DNA from: Chloracidobacterium sp.
GTDB lineage: Bacteria; Acidobacteriota; Blastocatellia; Pyrinomonadales; Pyrinomonadaceae
Assembly (NCBI GenBank): GCA_016715795.1
Contig: JADJXP010000002.1
Coordinates: forward strand, 310,001-374,000
Reading direction: 5' to 3'
DNA length: 64,000 nt
In this document: positions 24,416 to 32,986 of the stretch, one piece after another
Layout of the letters: every line of letters begins with the position of its first letter
Position numbering within the stretch: the stretch's first letter is position 1
The notes under the pieces: generated by a model
Database searches by the model: none
The model's input: the letters and a program-made list of their open reading frames with translations, nothing else
Told to the model about the DNA's origin: nothing
Made by a program: the position numbers and the translations under genes

Positions 24416-25198
24416 TTAGGTCAGACTCGTTCCCAAGAGCCAGCTGCCGCCGTCCACGACAAGCGTCACCCCGTTAACATAGCTCGCGGCGTCGGATGCC
24501 AGGAACAACGCAGCGTTCTCGATATCGGCGATGCGGCCAAAACGGCCGATCGGTATTTTGCGAACAAGTTTGTCTTTCAATTCCGGCATCAGCAGGCGTT
24601 TCATGCCTTCGGTGTCCTCGATCGGGCCCGGTGCGATGCCGTTGACGCGCACTCCGTGACGGCCCCATTCGACCGAGAGGTTTCGCGTGATCGCGTCGAC
24701 GCCGGCCTTGGCGGCCGAGACGTGTATCTGCATCGGCGTTGCGAGATAGTGCAGCGTCGCCGAGATATTGATGATCTGGCCTTTTGACTCTTTTAACGCA
24801 TCGAATGCCGCGCGCGAGACGTTGAACGTGCCCTTGGTGTCGATATCGATGACCGTGCCAAAGCCGTTCGCTGACAATTGGTCCGCCGCGCACAAAAAGT
24901 TGCCCGCCGCGCCGTTCACCACTATGTCGATCTTGCCGTAGTGCTCGACGGTCGCGGCAATGGCACGTTCGACGGCGTCATATTCGCGAACATCAGCGGC
25001 AACCGTAAAACACTCGCCGCCAAATGCCTCGACAGCCTCTTTCATCGCAGCGAGATTCTCTTCTTTCCGGCTCGTGATGGTGAGCTTTGCCCCGTGTTCT
25101 GCAAACGCCCTCGCGACGCCGCCAGTGATGCCCGTCCCGCCGCCTGTTACAAAAGCAACTTTGCCCTGTAAAATGTCGGTGTTGAATACCTTGGTCAT
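24416..25198 (-). CDS. SDR oxidoreductase, 2,4-dienoyl-CoA reductase-like
   Basis: 260 residues from ATG 25198; the frame extends 23 residues upstream into repeat DNA. It is a classical SDR Rossmann fold with cofactor motif VTGGGTGITGGVARAFAEHG (T-G-x3-G-x-G), VNGAAGNFLC, and an Arg after the second strand (SRKEEN), which suggests NADPH. In place of the usual Tyr-x3-Lys it has Ser-AAKAG with catalytic Lys and no Tyr at the normal position. That is the pattern of peroxisomal-type 2,4-dienoyl-CoA reductases. A role in unsaturated fatty acid oxidation is likely. Confidence 0.85.
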   Translation of the reverse strand: MTKVFNTDILQGKVAFVTGGGTGITGGVARAFAEHGAKLTITSRKEENLAAMKEAVEAFGGECFTVAADVREYDAVERAIAATVEHYGKIDIVVNGAAGNFLCAADQLSANGFGTVIDIDTKGTFNVSRAAFDALKESKGQIINISATLHYLATPMQIHVSAAKAGVDAITRNLSVEWGRHGVRVNGIAPGPIEDTEGMKRLLMPELKDKLVRKIPIGRFGRIADIENAALFLASDAASYVNGVTLVVDGGSWLLGTSLT

Positions 25199-25230
25199 AT
25201 TGGCGTGGATTTTAGCATAAAGAAATTGAA

Positions 25231-25334
25231 ACCACAGATGGACACGGATAAACACAGATATGAGCACGGCCTGCCAGGACGGCGACGACTTCCGATTGTT
25301 CTATCTGTGTCTCTCTGTGTTTATCTGTGGTTAA
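25231..25334. repeat. Periodic hairpin array (10-bp units) encoding a signal peptide
   Basis: Decads ACCACAGATG, GACACGGATA, AACACAGATA (25231-25260) face CTATCTGTGT, CTCTCTGTGT, TTATCTGTGG (25301-25330). The right arm is translated as the hydrophobic LSVSLCVYLWL segment of the lipoprotein at 25238. Confidence 0.93.
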
Positions 25335-26356
25335 TTCCTCTTGCTGGTTGCTCGGCCAAGCCCACCGACATGCGCACGCTCGTGCCGGCCGAGACGCTTG
25401 TTTATCTTGAGACCAATGACCTCGCGGCCGCTTTGCAGCCGATAGTTGACAGCAAACCGTTCACTGAGGTGGCGACGAGCAAGCCCGACTTTTCGGCCCT
25501 AAAAGGCGTTCAGGTCGCCGTAGCGGTCACCGGCTTTGAGACCAGCGAAGAAAAGGTCAACGACGAACAGAGCATCGGCAGAGTGCGGCCGCGATTCGTC
25601 GCCGTTGTTGATACGCACGCGTGGAACAATCAGGCCATGGCCTTTGTCGAGCACAAACTCGGAAGTTTCGTCCGGGACATCTACAATGCTGAGCCACAGC
25701 TCGAAAAAAGCGATAAGCACGGCGGAAAGTACTTCACATGGACCGCCGCTGACGGCCGAAAAGCTTACGCCCTCGTTACCGATAGCCTCATCTGGTTCGG
25801 CAACGACGAGACCGCCATTGATAAATGTCTCGCCGTCCGCCGCGGTGAGGCCGAGAGCCTTATCACGACGGGGAAGGTTCAAGCCGCCGAGCCCGGCACT
25901 CTGGCTCGCGGTTATGTATCGACCGACGGCGTTGCTCAGATCGCAAGTCTCGCTTCGGTCAAGGTTGCCGCTGAATCGACCGAGGATCCGGATATTCGCT
26001 CAAGCGTTGTTGCGGTGCTGCCGGAGCTTATCCGATCATCTGCGAGCGACCTGAGCTGGGTCTCGCGTGCCGCTAGTCCGGCAATCGAGGACAGATTTTC
26101 AGTTACGCGGCCTCAACCGGTAGAGAAGGGAAATGAGCTTGTGGCCGAACTCGTCGATTCATTCTTCGATGATCTCGAAGGGCTCACCGCCGAAGAGGTC
26201 GTCGCCGTCCTCGGCGTGCGTAGGACCGAGACCGCAACAGCTCCCAACACCGTCCATCAGCGCGAAGACCGCCGCACCGCAACGACCGCCGAACGTCGCA
26301 TTAATTCGGATCTGGGCTTCTTCGGCTGGTTGATCGCGCAGTTGAGCGAAGGCTAG
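25238..26356 (+). CDS. Lipoprotein of unknown function, signal peptide made of repeat DNA
   Basis: 372 residues from ATG 25238, itself part of the first repeat decads. The N-terminus has a positively charged stretch, then IVLSVSLCVYLWLIPLAGC, a hydrophobic core with a proper lipobox (LAGC). The mature part starts with a DMRTLVPAETLVYLETNDLAAAL segment like DUF3352-type lipoproteins, contains ALVTDSLIWFGNDETAIDKCL, and ends in a hydrophobic patch. The whole hydrophobic core of the signal comes from an inverted repeat arm. No catalytic motif is visible. Confidence 0.75.
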   Translation: MDTDKHRYEHGLPGRRRLPIVLSVSLCVYLWLIPLAGCSAKPTDMRTLVPAETLVYLETNDLAAALQPIVDSKPFTEVATSKPDFSALKGVQVAVAVTGFETSEEKVNDEQSIGRVRPRFVAVVDTHAWNNQAMAFVEHKLGSFVRDIYNAEPQLEKSDKHGGKYFTWTAADGRKAYALVTDSLIWFGNDETAIDKCLAVRRGEAESLITTGKVQAAEPGTLARGYVSTDGVAQIASLASVKVAAESTEDPDIRSSVVAVLPELIRSSASDLSWVSRAASPAIEDRFSVTRPQPVEKGNELVAELVDSFFDDLEGLTAEEVVAVLGVRRTETATAPNTVHQREDRRTATTAERRINSDLGFFGWLIAQLSEG

Positions 26357-26371
26357 CTGACATACCGGAAT

Positions 26372-26435
26372 AAGTGAGAAGTGATAGGTGAAAAGTGCTA
26401 AGGCCGACTTATCACTTTTAATTCTTAACTTATTT
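26372..26435. repeat. Heptad hairpin array between convergent genes
   Basis: AAGTGAG, AAGTGAT, AGGTGAA, AAGTGCT (26372-26399) face CTTATCA, CTTTTAA, TTCTTAA, CTTATTT (26408-26435), with outer CCGGAA/TTTCGG ends. It fills the gap between two convergent stop codons and could serve as a two-way terminator. Confidence 0.9.
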
Positions 26436-26439
26436 CGGA

Positions 26440-27162
26440 TCAGGTCCTGCGTTTTGCCGCCCTTTTGAGCTTGCGCACGTTTTGCTCTATCCATCTCTCG
26501 GCGTCGTCGTAGTGTGCAAACTTTCGCTCATCCCTCCTAAACGCGGGCGTGTGGTTGTAGCGGCGGCCGTTGATGTGTTTGGTCGGGTGGGCGATGTGGA
26601 GCATCTCGTGAAATACGACGTATTCTACGATGTATCGCGGGACGTCGCCACTGTCGAGCGAGCGGCTGATGGCTACGTGATCGTGCGTCGCGTCGTGGTG
26701 GCCGAGAATACGATAGGTCTTGCGGGCTGACCATGTGAGAGCCGGTTTTGGGATCTCGCCCCTGAAATACCTATCGTTGACCGCATCGAATATCTCATCG
26801 AGGTCGTAAACCAAGCCTTTTGAACTCGTCACGACCTTGCGGCCCCGAGAGCGTTTGCTCTCGGCCGCGCGTTCGCGCAACGCGTCTGACTTGCTATATG
26901 CGGCATAGACCTCACGTGCCCCGGCCGGAATGCGCTTCCTCAGCAGTTTGCCGACGAGCACGTATGCGAGGCCTCGGTGACATGGCAGCGGCATATCGCT
27001 GCAAACAGTGCCGATCCGCACATAGACCTCGCCGCCGCGCAAGCGTATCGTATGATTTATGCCGACATACGGGTAAAATGAAACGTGGACCGGCGGCACA
27101 GCCCGTTTTGGGTCGTAAAAACGGTAGGCTTCGTTATAGAAGGCGATGATTTGGTCGATCAC
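26440..27162 (-). CDS. SprT-like zinc metalloprotease-type protein
   Basis: 240 residues. A C-terminal SprT-like domain starts near residue 125 (LDEIFDAVNDRYFRGEIPKPALTW) and has the zinc motif VFHEMLHIAHP (H-E-x-x-H), with a third ligand region in RRYNHTPAFRRDER. The first 120 residues form a related-looking region (HVSFYPYVGINHTIRLRGG) without HExxH. SprT-like proteins include the DNA-protein crosslink protease family; bacterial members are poorly studied. The start ATG 27162 is 79 bp from the divergent hrcA promoter. Confidence 0.85.
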   Translation of the reverse strand: MIDQIIAFYNEAYRFYDPKRAVPPVHVSFYPYVGINHTIRLRGGEVYVRIGTVCSDMPLPCHRGLAYVLVGKLLRKRIPAGAREVYAAYSKSDALRERAAESKRSRGRKVVTSSKGLVYDLDEIFDAVNDRYFRGEIPKPALTWSARKTYRILGHHDATHDHVAISRSLDSGDVPRYIVEYVVFHEMLHIAHPTKHINGRRYNHTPAFRRDERKFAHYDDAERWIEQNVRKLKRAAKRRT

Positions 27163-27240
27163 AATGGGACAAACAGGTCATATAGGACGTATCGGCCCTA
27201 TTTTGTGCAAAACGAATATAACCAGGATTAAACATTTTTG

Positions 27241-27269
27241 TTGACACTCTGGCCGGGTAAATGCTATCC
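27241..27269 (+). promoter_or_regulatory. CIRCE-like operator overlapping a TTGACA promoter
   Basis: TTGACACTC at 27241-27249, then exactly nine bases, then AAATGCTAT at 27259-27267. Against the CIRCE consensus TTAGCACTC-N9-GAGTGCTAA the halves match at 7 of 9 and 6 of 9 positions. TTGACA (27241-27246) doubles as a -35 box; the -10 is weak (CTATCC at 27264). HrcA binding here would autoregulate the operon. Confidence 0.6.
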
Positions 27270-27303
27270 CTTTATATGGGAACAGCATACGCCCCGACAG
27301 GCT

Positions 27304-28446
27304 ATGCATCAAACCCACCGAGATCAGAACCTCGCCCGTGACGGCAACCCAGGCAATGAGGAGGCCGTGAGGCACCTCGACAGTCGCGGACAGATCATTC
27401 TGACAGCCATTATCAACGAACACTTCGTCACCGGTGAACCGGTCGGTTCAAAGGTGCTCGCCGAGCGATTCGCCCGCCAGTCGGGGATGAGTTCGGCGAC
27501 CATCCGCAACGTGATGAGTGAGCTTGAGGAGATCGGGCTGGTCGAACAGCCTCACACCTCGGCAGGGCGAGTTCCCACGGATAAGGGCTATCGGTTCTAC
27601 GTTGACAATCTGCTGGGCGTGCTGAGCATTTCGAATGACGACCTCTTCCGCATAGGTGAGGAATTCGGCCTGAATGCGATGGACGCGGGCGAAACGCCCG
27701 ACCGGCTGTTGGAACGTACTTCCCACTTGCTCTCTGCTCTTTCTAATAATGTGGGCATCGTGGTATCGCCTAGTTTGGCGAGTGATCGCCTGCAGCATAT
27801 CGAGTTTGTCAACCTTTCCGACAATCGCGTCCTCGTCGTGCTGGTCTCGCCGCCGAATATCGTTCACAACAAGATAATTCGGCTGAACGTGGCCTTTGCC
27901 CGAGAGGAACTCGAACGCACCGCGAACTATCTGAACGCGGAGTTTGCCGGGAAGAGCCTTGCCGAGATACGTGCCGAGATAATGCGTCTCATGCACGAGG
28001 AAAAGGCGTTGTTTGACAATCTGCTTCAGACGGCGGTGATCCTTTGCTCGGAAACGATCGAGGACGATGCTGCCGGCGAGGTCTTTGTGGACGGTACGTC
28101 GAATATTCTCTCCGGACGCGATTTTGCCGACCTCGAACGCCTGCGTGAGCTTCTGCACACGATCGGCGAACGCTCGCGGCTGATGCAGATACTCAATGAA
28201 TGCATCGAACGCGACTCAAGCGCCAAAGGCGACGTTCAGGTCGTAATTGGCACCGAGAATCGCAACACGTCGATGCAGCATTGTTCACTTGTTTCGGCCC
28301 CTTACCGCATCGGCAACGGCTCGGCCGTCGGCACGCTGACCGTGCTGGGCCCGACGCGGATCGAATATGGCCGGATGATCTCGATCGTCAGCTATGTCGC
28401 CCGCACGCTTGAAAGAATGATGTCCACCGACACCTCACGAAACTAA
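27304..28446 (+). CDS. hrcA: Heat-inducible transcription repressor HrcA
   Basis: 380 residues from ATG 27304 (the open frame goes further upstream through the operator and is not used). HrcA represses chaperone genes by binding CIRCE and needs chaperones to fold. Seen: N-terminal winged helix (LTAIINEHFVTGEPVGSKVL, SGMSSATIRNVMSELEE, GLVEQPHTSAGRVPTDKGYR) and the C-terminal GAF-like domain with FVNLSDNRVLVVLVSP. It is first in hrcA-grpE-dnaK-dnaJ, the usual arrangement. Confidence 0.96.
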   Translation: MHQTHRDQNLARDGNPGNEEAVRHLDSRGQIILTAIINEHFVTGEPVGSKVLAERFARQSGMSSATIRNVMSELEEIGLVEQPHTSAGRVPTDKGYRFYVDNLLGVLSISNDDLFRIGEEFGLNAMDAGETPDRLLERTSHLLSALSNNVGIVVSPSLASDRLQHIEFVNLSDNRVLVVLVSPPNIVHNKIIRLNVAFAREELERTANYLNAEFAGKSLAEIRAEIMRLMHEEKALFDNLLQTAVILCSETIEDDAAGEVFVDGTSNILSGRDFADLERLRELLHTIGERSRLMQILNECIERDSSAKGDVQVVIGTENRNTSMQHCSLVSAPYRIGNGSAVGTLTVLGPTRIEYGRMISIVSYVARTLERMMSTDTSRN

Positions 28447-28480
28447 TTCTCGCGGTTGACCGCTCCCTCACCGCAATCAA

Positions 28481-29338
28481 ATGAAGAACCAACAGATCCC
28501 GAAGCCGGATGAAACTCTCGACGAACTCGACATGGACGATGTCGGGTCGGTCGACGATTTCATCAGGGAACTCGAGGAAAAAGAAAAGGATCTGCATATC
28601 ACGGCCGATCTTCAGATCGAGATCGAGGATTCCGATCTTGAAGCTCAGGACCTGCCGGATTTTGTGCAGGATGAATTGAAGAGCAGCGGCCCGGCCGTCG
28701 CGACAGCCGAGCCCGCAACGAGGCAGCAGGCTGGCCTGAAGACACGCGTTTACGAACTGCAGCGCGAGGTCGAATCACTGCAGGAGAAGGTCGTCGAGCT
28801 CAAAGATGAGCGAAAGGACATCCAGGAAAAGAGCGATCAGCGGCTCAAGGATTTCCAGAACTATAAGTATCGGATGGATCGCGAGCGTCGCGGTTCCCAC
28901 ATCGACCAGGTCGCCGTCGTGACGGAAAAGCTGCTGCCCGCGATCGACAATCTCGATCGGGCCCTCGAGTCTGCTGAGAAGCTCGACGGCAAAAAGAGCG
29001 ATGATTTTCAGCAATTCTTTGATGGCATCGTCCTCGTTAACAAGCAGGTCCGCGAGACGCTTGGCGGTATGGGCGTTGAGGCGATAAAGACGGTCGGCGA
29101 GACATTTGACCCGAATTTTCACGAAGCCGTCGCTGCGGAGGACCGCGACGACATGCCGCCGAATACGATCCTCGAAGAGATGCTTCGCGGCTATCGCATC
29201 GGCAACCGCGTTATCCGCCACTCGATGGTCAAGGTGACCACGTCAGCCGCTCCGGCAAAGAAGCCGGAGGCGGAGGCCGAACCGAAGGGCTCCGATGATC
29301 TTGGCCTGGAGCCGGATGTCTTGACTCTCGGTGAATAG
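28481..29338 (+). CDS. grpE: Nucleotide exchange factor GrpE
   Basis: 285 residues, longer than usual because of an acidic N-terminal region of about 100 residues (rich in Asp, Glu and Leu; probably disordered). The coiled coil begins near residue 87 (RVYELQREVESLQEKVVELK), followed by FQNYKYRMDRER, LLPAIDNLDRALE and the C-terminal beta domain with VGETFDPNFHEAVAAED. It releases ADP from DnaK. Confidence 0.95.
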   Translation: MKNQQIPKPDETLDELDMDDVGSVDDFIRELEEKEKDLHITADLQIEIEDSDLEAQDLPDFVQDELKSSGPAVATAEPATRQQAGLKTRVYELQREVESLQEKVVELKDERKDIQEKSDQRLKDFQNYKYRMDRERRGSHIDQVAVVTEKLLPAIDNLDRALESAEKLDGKKSDDFQQFFDGIVLVNKQVRETLGGMGVEAIKTVGETFDPNFHEAVAAEDRDDMPPNTILEEMLRGYRIGNRVIRHSMVKVTTSAAPAKKPEAEAEPKGSDDLGLEPDVLTLGE

Positions 29339-29377
29339 TTCTCTCGCTCCCAAATAACACAAGGAACACACAACGCT

Positions 29378-31183
29378 ATGGGGAAAGTAATCGGTATTGA
29401 TCTCGGCACGACGAATTGCTGCGTCTCGGTCCTCGAGGGCGGCTCGGTCCAGATCATCTCGAACAAAGAGGGCGGCCGTACGACGCCGTCGGTCGTCGGC
29501 TTTACGGACAAGGACGAACGCCTCGTCGGGCAGATCGCCAAGCGCCAGGCCGTGACCAACGCAGCAAATACGCTCTACGCCGTAAAGCGCCTGATCGGCC
29601 GCAAATTCGACTCGCCTGAGGTCGAAAAGATGCGCGAGACGGTGCCATTCGAGATCGTAAAAGCGCCGAATAGCGACGCCCACATTCGCGTATTCGACCG
29701 CATCTACAGCCCGCCGGAGATATCGGCTATCGTATTGCAAAGACTCAAGTTAGCGGCCGAAGAGTTCCTTGGCGACAAGATAACCGAAGCGATCATCACC
29801 GTTCCCGCTTACTTTGACGACATGCAGCGTCAGGCCACACGAGACGCCGGAAAGATCGCCGGCCTCGAGGTCGAGCGCATCATTAACGAGCCAACGGCTG
29901 CGGCCCTCGCATACGGATTTGGCAAGAGCAAGACCGAGAAGGTCGCCGTGTATGACCTCGGCGGCGGCACGTTCGATATCTCGATCCTTGAGATCAATGA
30001 CGGCGTCTTTGAGGTGCTGTCGACGTCGGGCAACACGTTCCTCGGCGGTGAGGACTTTGACCAACGGATCATCGAATGGCTTGTCGAGGAGTTCAAGAAA
30101 GAGAACAACATCGACCTGAAGGGCGACCGCCTAGCCCTGCAGCGTCTTAAGGAAGCGGCCGAGCGTGCCAAGTGCGAGCTATCGAGCGTCGCCGAGACCA
30201 ACGTAAGTCTTCCGTTCATTGCCGCCGACGCCTCCGGGCCTAAGCACATCAACATGACGCTCAGCCGCGACAAGTTCGAGGAGCTTGTCCGCGACCTCGT
30301 GGAATCGTCGGTCGAGCCGTGCCAGAAAGCCCTTTGGGACGCCAAGCTCCAGCCCAGCGACATTGACAAGGTCATCCTCGTCGGCGGCCAGACGCGCTCG
30401 CCGATCATTACGAGCACGGTGACCGAGGTCTTTGGCAAGGAGCCCTCCTCAGAGATCAATCCCGACGAGGTCGTCGCGATGGGTGCTGCCATTCAGGGCG
30501 GCGTGCTGACCGGCGACGTCAAGGACATCGTCCTGCTCGATGTGCTGCCGCTGTCACTTGGCCTCGAAACGCGCGGCGGCTTGTTCGTAAAGCTCATCTC
30601 GCGCAACTCGACGATCCCGCTCAAGAACACGATGACGTTCACTACCGTCGTCGATAATCAGCAGTCGGTCGAGATCCACATCCTGCAGGGCGAACGCGAG
30701 ATCTCAAGCGCAAATCGCAGCCTCGCGAAATTCGAGCTGGTCGGCATTCCGCCCAGCCCTCGCGGTGTGCCGCAGATCGACGTTTCGTTCGAGATCGACG
30801 CCAACGGCATCGTCAGCGTTTCGGCCAAGGACAAGATGACCGGCCTCGAACAGGCGATGCAGATCACGCCTTCGAGCGGCCTCTCGCCCGACGAGATCGA
30901 AAAGCTCATCATCGAGGCCGAGACATCGATCGAACGCGACCGCGACGAAAAGGAACTGATCGTCGAAAAGAACAAGCTCGACACGCTCATCAAGAATGCC
31001 CGCCGTGCGATGGCCGAGGTCGGCCGCTCGTTCGAGCTCGAGGAGCAGCAGTCCATCAACGGCATCCTCAACGAAGCCGAAGACGCCCTCTCGACCACCA
31101 GCATCGACGAGATAAAGGTCCAACTGGACAAGGTCGAAGCCGCCGCCAACCGCATCACCGCGGCGATGCTGGCGATGGCATAG
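29378..31183 (+). CDS. dnaK: Chaperone protein DnaK (Hsp70)
   Basis: 601 residues. Nucleotide-binding domain motifs: IGIDLGTTNCCVSVLEGG, AVITVPAYFDD-like phosphate loop, IINEPTAAALAYGFG, VYDLGGGTFDISIL and VILVGGQTRSP. The substrate domain starts near residue 390 (LLDVLPLSLGLETRGG). The protein ends at the helical lid, with AANRITAAMLAMA, and lacks the disordered acidic tail found in most DnaKs (E. coli has 638 residues). grpE ends 39 bp upstream and dnaJ begins 88 bp downstream. Confidence 0.97.
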   Translation: MGKVIGIDLGTTNCCVSVLEGGSVQIISNKEGGRTTPSVVGFTDKDERLVGQIAKRQAVTNAANTLYAVKRLIGRKFDSPEVEKMRETVPFEIVKAPNSDAHIRVFDRIYSPPEISAIVLQRLKLAAEEFLGDKITEAIITVPAYFDDMQRQATRDAGKIAGLEVERIINEPTAAALAYGFGKSKTEKVAVYDLGGGTFDISILEINDGVFEVLSTSGNTFLGGEDFDQRIIEWLVEEFKKENNIDLKGDRLALQRLKEAAERAKCELSSVAETNVSLPFIAADASGPKHINMTLSRDKFEELVRDLVESSVEPCQKALWDAKLQPSDIDKVILVGGQTRSPIITSTVTEVFGKEPSSEINPDEVVAMGAAIQGGVLTGDVKDIVLLDVLPLSLGLETRGGLFVKLISRNSTIPLKNTMTFTTVVDNQQSVEIHILQGEREISSANRSLAKFELVGIPPSPRGVPQIDVSFEIDANGIVSVSAKDKMTGLEQAMQITPSSGLSPDEIEKLIIEAETSIERDRDEKELIVEKNKLDTLIKNARRAMAEVGRSFELEEQQSINGILNEAEDALSTTSIDEIKVQLDKVEAAANRITAAMLAMA

Positions 31184-31271
31184 GGCCTTGCCACTCGGCC
31201 CATTTCTGCATAAAATACTCAATTGCGTCAGTTCGATCTCGCATCGTCTGGCGCATTTGAGATTTTGATTG

Positions 31272-32375
31272 ATGAGCAAACGCGATTATTACGAGGTTCT
31301 TGGAGTTTCTAAGACGGCGAATGATGCCGAGATCAAGCGCGCTTATCGGGCGTTGGCGGTGCAGTATCATCCGGACAAGAATCCGGGCGATCACACGGCC
31401 GAGGAGAAGTTCAAGGAGGCAGCCGAGGCTTATGCCGTGTTGTCTGATCCGCAGAAGCGTGCGGCGTTTGACCGGTTTGGGCATCAGGCGACGGGTGCGG
31501 GCGGATTTGGGTTTGATCCGGGATTTTCGAATATCGAGGACATATTCGAGATGTTCGGGTTTGGCGGCGATATTTTTGGCGGCCGCGGCGGCCGCAGGAC
31601 GACCGTTCAGCGCGGTTCGGACCTTCGATACGACCTTGAGATCACGCTTGAAGAAGCGGCGACGGGCAAGGACGAGAAGCTCCGCATTCCGCGTCTCGAA
31701 ACGTGTGAGGAATGCACCGGAACCGGGGCCGAGAAGGGAACTCAGCCGGAGAACTGCGTGACCTGCGGCGGCAGCGGGCAGACGCGGTATCAGCAGGGCT
31801 TTTTCAGCGTGATGCGAACGTGCTCGAACTGCCGGGGCAAGGGCCAAATCATCAAATCGCCTTGCCCGAAGTGCTCGGGCCAGGGCCGCACCGAAAAAGA
31901 GAAAACGATCGAGATCAAGATACCGGCCGGTGTCGAAACGGGCAGCCGGCTGCGTGTCACCGGCGAGGGCGAAGCCGGCGTCGGCGGCGGGCCGTCGGGC
32001 GACCTTTTTATCGTCCTCCACGTCAAGGAGCACGAGCAATTCGAGCGCCAGGGTGCGGACCTCTACTCGGCCGTTCCCGTTACGTTTGCCCAGGCCGCTC
32101 TAGGTGCTGACCTACAGGTCCGCACGCTCGACGGCGAAGAGGAATTAAAGGTGCCGGCCGGTACGCAGACGGGCACCGTCTTTCGCGTCAAGGGCAAGGG
32201 AATGCCCAACCTCGGCGGCCGCGGCCACGGCGACCTGTTTGTCGCCGTTACGCTCGTCACGCCCAAGTCGCTAACCAAGGAACAGCGGGCCCTGCTCGAA
32301 CAACTCGCTGAGGTCGAGGATGCAGATTTCTCAGATCAGTCGTTTATCGACAAGGTTAGAAATATCTTTGGCTAA
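31272..32375 (+). CDS. dnaJ: Chaperone protein DnaJ (Hsp40, class A)
   Basis: 367 residues from ATG 31272 (a TTG directly before it is in frame). J domain residues 3-70 with the HPD motif in VQYHPDKNPGD; Gly/Phe-rich linker (GAGGFGFDPGF...FGGRGG); four zinc-binding repeats CEECTGTG, CVTCGGSG, CSNCRGKG, CPKCSGQG; C-terminal substrate-binding domains. It stimulates the DnaK ATPase. The last A of its stop codon is the first base of a heptad array. Confidence 0.97.
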   Translation: MSKRDYYEVLGVSKTANDAEIKRAYRALAVQYHPDKNPGDHTAEEKFKEAAEAYAVLSDPQKRAAFDRFGHQATGAGGFGFDPGFSNIEDIFEMFGFGGDIFGGRGGRRTTVQRGSDLRYDLEITLEEAATGKDEKLRIPRLETCEECTGTGAEKGTQPENCVTCGGSGQTRYQQGFFSVMRTCSNCRGKGQIIKSPCPKCSGQGRTEKEKTIEIKIPAGVETGSRLRVTGEGEAGVGGGPSGDLFIVLHVKEHEQFERQGADLYSAVPVTFAQAALGADLQVRTLDGEEELKVPAGTQTGTVFRVKGKGMPNLGGRGHGDLFVAVTLVTPKSLTKEQRALLEQLAEVEDADFSDQSFIDKVRNIFG

Positions 32376-32453
32376 TGCACAGTGCAAAATGCACAATGCA
32401 CAATAAAAAGGGAGTTTGAACCTCCTGCATTGTGCATCGTGATTTGTGCATTA
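32375..32453. repeat. Heptad hairpin array between the dnaJ and yqeY stop codons
   Basis: ATGCACA, GTGCAAA, ATGCACA, ATGCACA (32375-32402) face TGCATTG, TGCATCG, TGATTTG, TGCATTA (32426-32453). The array begins within the dnaJ TAA and ends with the TTA that is the yqeY stop. It fits exactly between the two convergent genes, with a short A run and loop. Confidence 0.94.
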
Positions 32454-32897
32454 GCCGAGCTTTGCTCGCACCGCTTCGCTGACAGCTTTGCCGTCCGCAG
32501 TCTTGCCGGCGAGGTGGGCAAGGGCGGCTTTCATCACCGCTCCCATTTCTTTCATTGACGAAGCTCCCGTCTCGGCCACGGCAGCCTCGACCGCGGTTGC
32601 GATCTCATCGTCTGTGGCCGCTTGCGGCAGATAAACCTCGATCACGGCGATCTCGGCCGCCTCTTTCTCGGCAAGTTCAGCGCGGCCTGCCGTTTCATAT
32701 TGCTCGATCGAATCGCGCCGCTGCTTGACGAGCGTTTGCAGGGTCTTTGTCACTTCCTCATCCGTCAGTTCGCTGCCTTTGTCGATCTGCCGATTCATCA
32801 ACGCCGCCTTCACCATCCGCAGCGTGTCGCGCTTTCCGGCGTCCTGCGCTTTCATCGCATCGGTCAGATCGGCGATTATTTGTTCTTTTAGTCCCAT
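32451..32897 (-). CDS. GatB/YqeY domain protein
   Basis: 148 residues, a single YqeY domain: LTDAMKAQDAGKRDTLRMVKAALMNRQID, then KQRRDSIEQYETAGRAELAEKEAAEIAVIEVYLP and the C-terminal GAVMKAALAHLAGKTADGK. The fold is shared with the tail of the GatB amidotransferase subunit and probably binds tRNA, but stand-alone YqeY has no proven role. Start ATG at 32897. Confidence 0.93.
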   Translation of the reverse strand: MGLKEQIIADLTDAMKAQDAGKRDTLRMVKAALMNRQIDKGSELTDEEVTKTLQTLVKQRRDSIEQYETAGRAELAEKEAAEIAVIEVYLPQAATDDEIATAVEAAVAETGASSMKEMGAVMKAALAHLAGKTADGKAVSEAVRAKLG

Positions 32898-32986
32898 AAA
32901 GACCAGTCTAGACGCAAAGGCGCGATCAACGCAAAGTGCCGCAGAGCTACTTGCAATTGTCTGCTATCTATGCAACACTAATTCAC

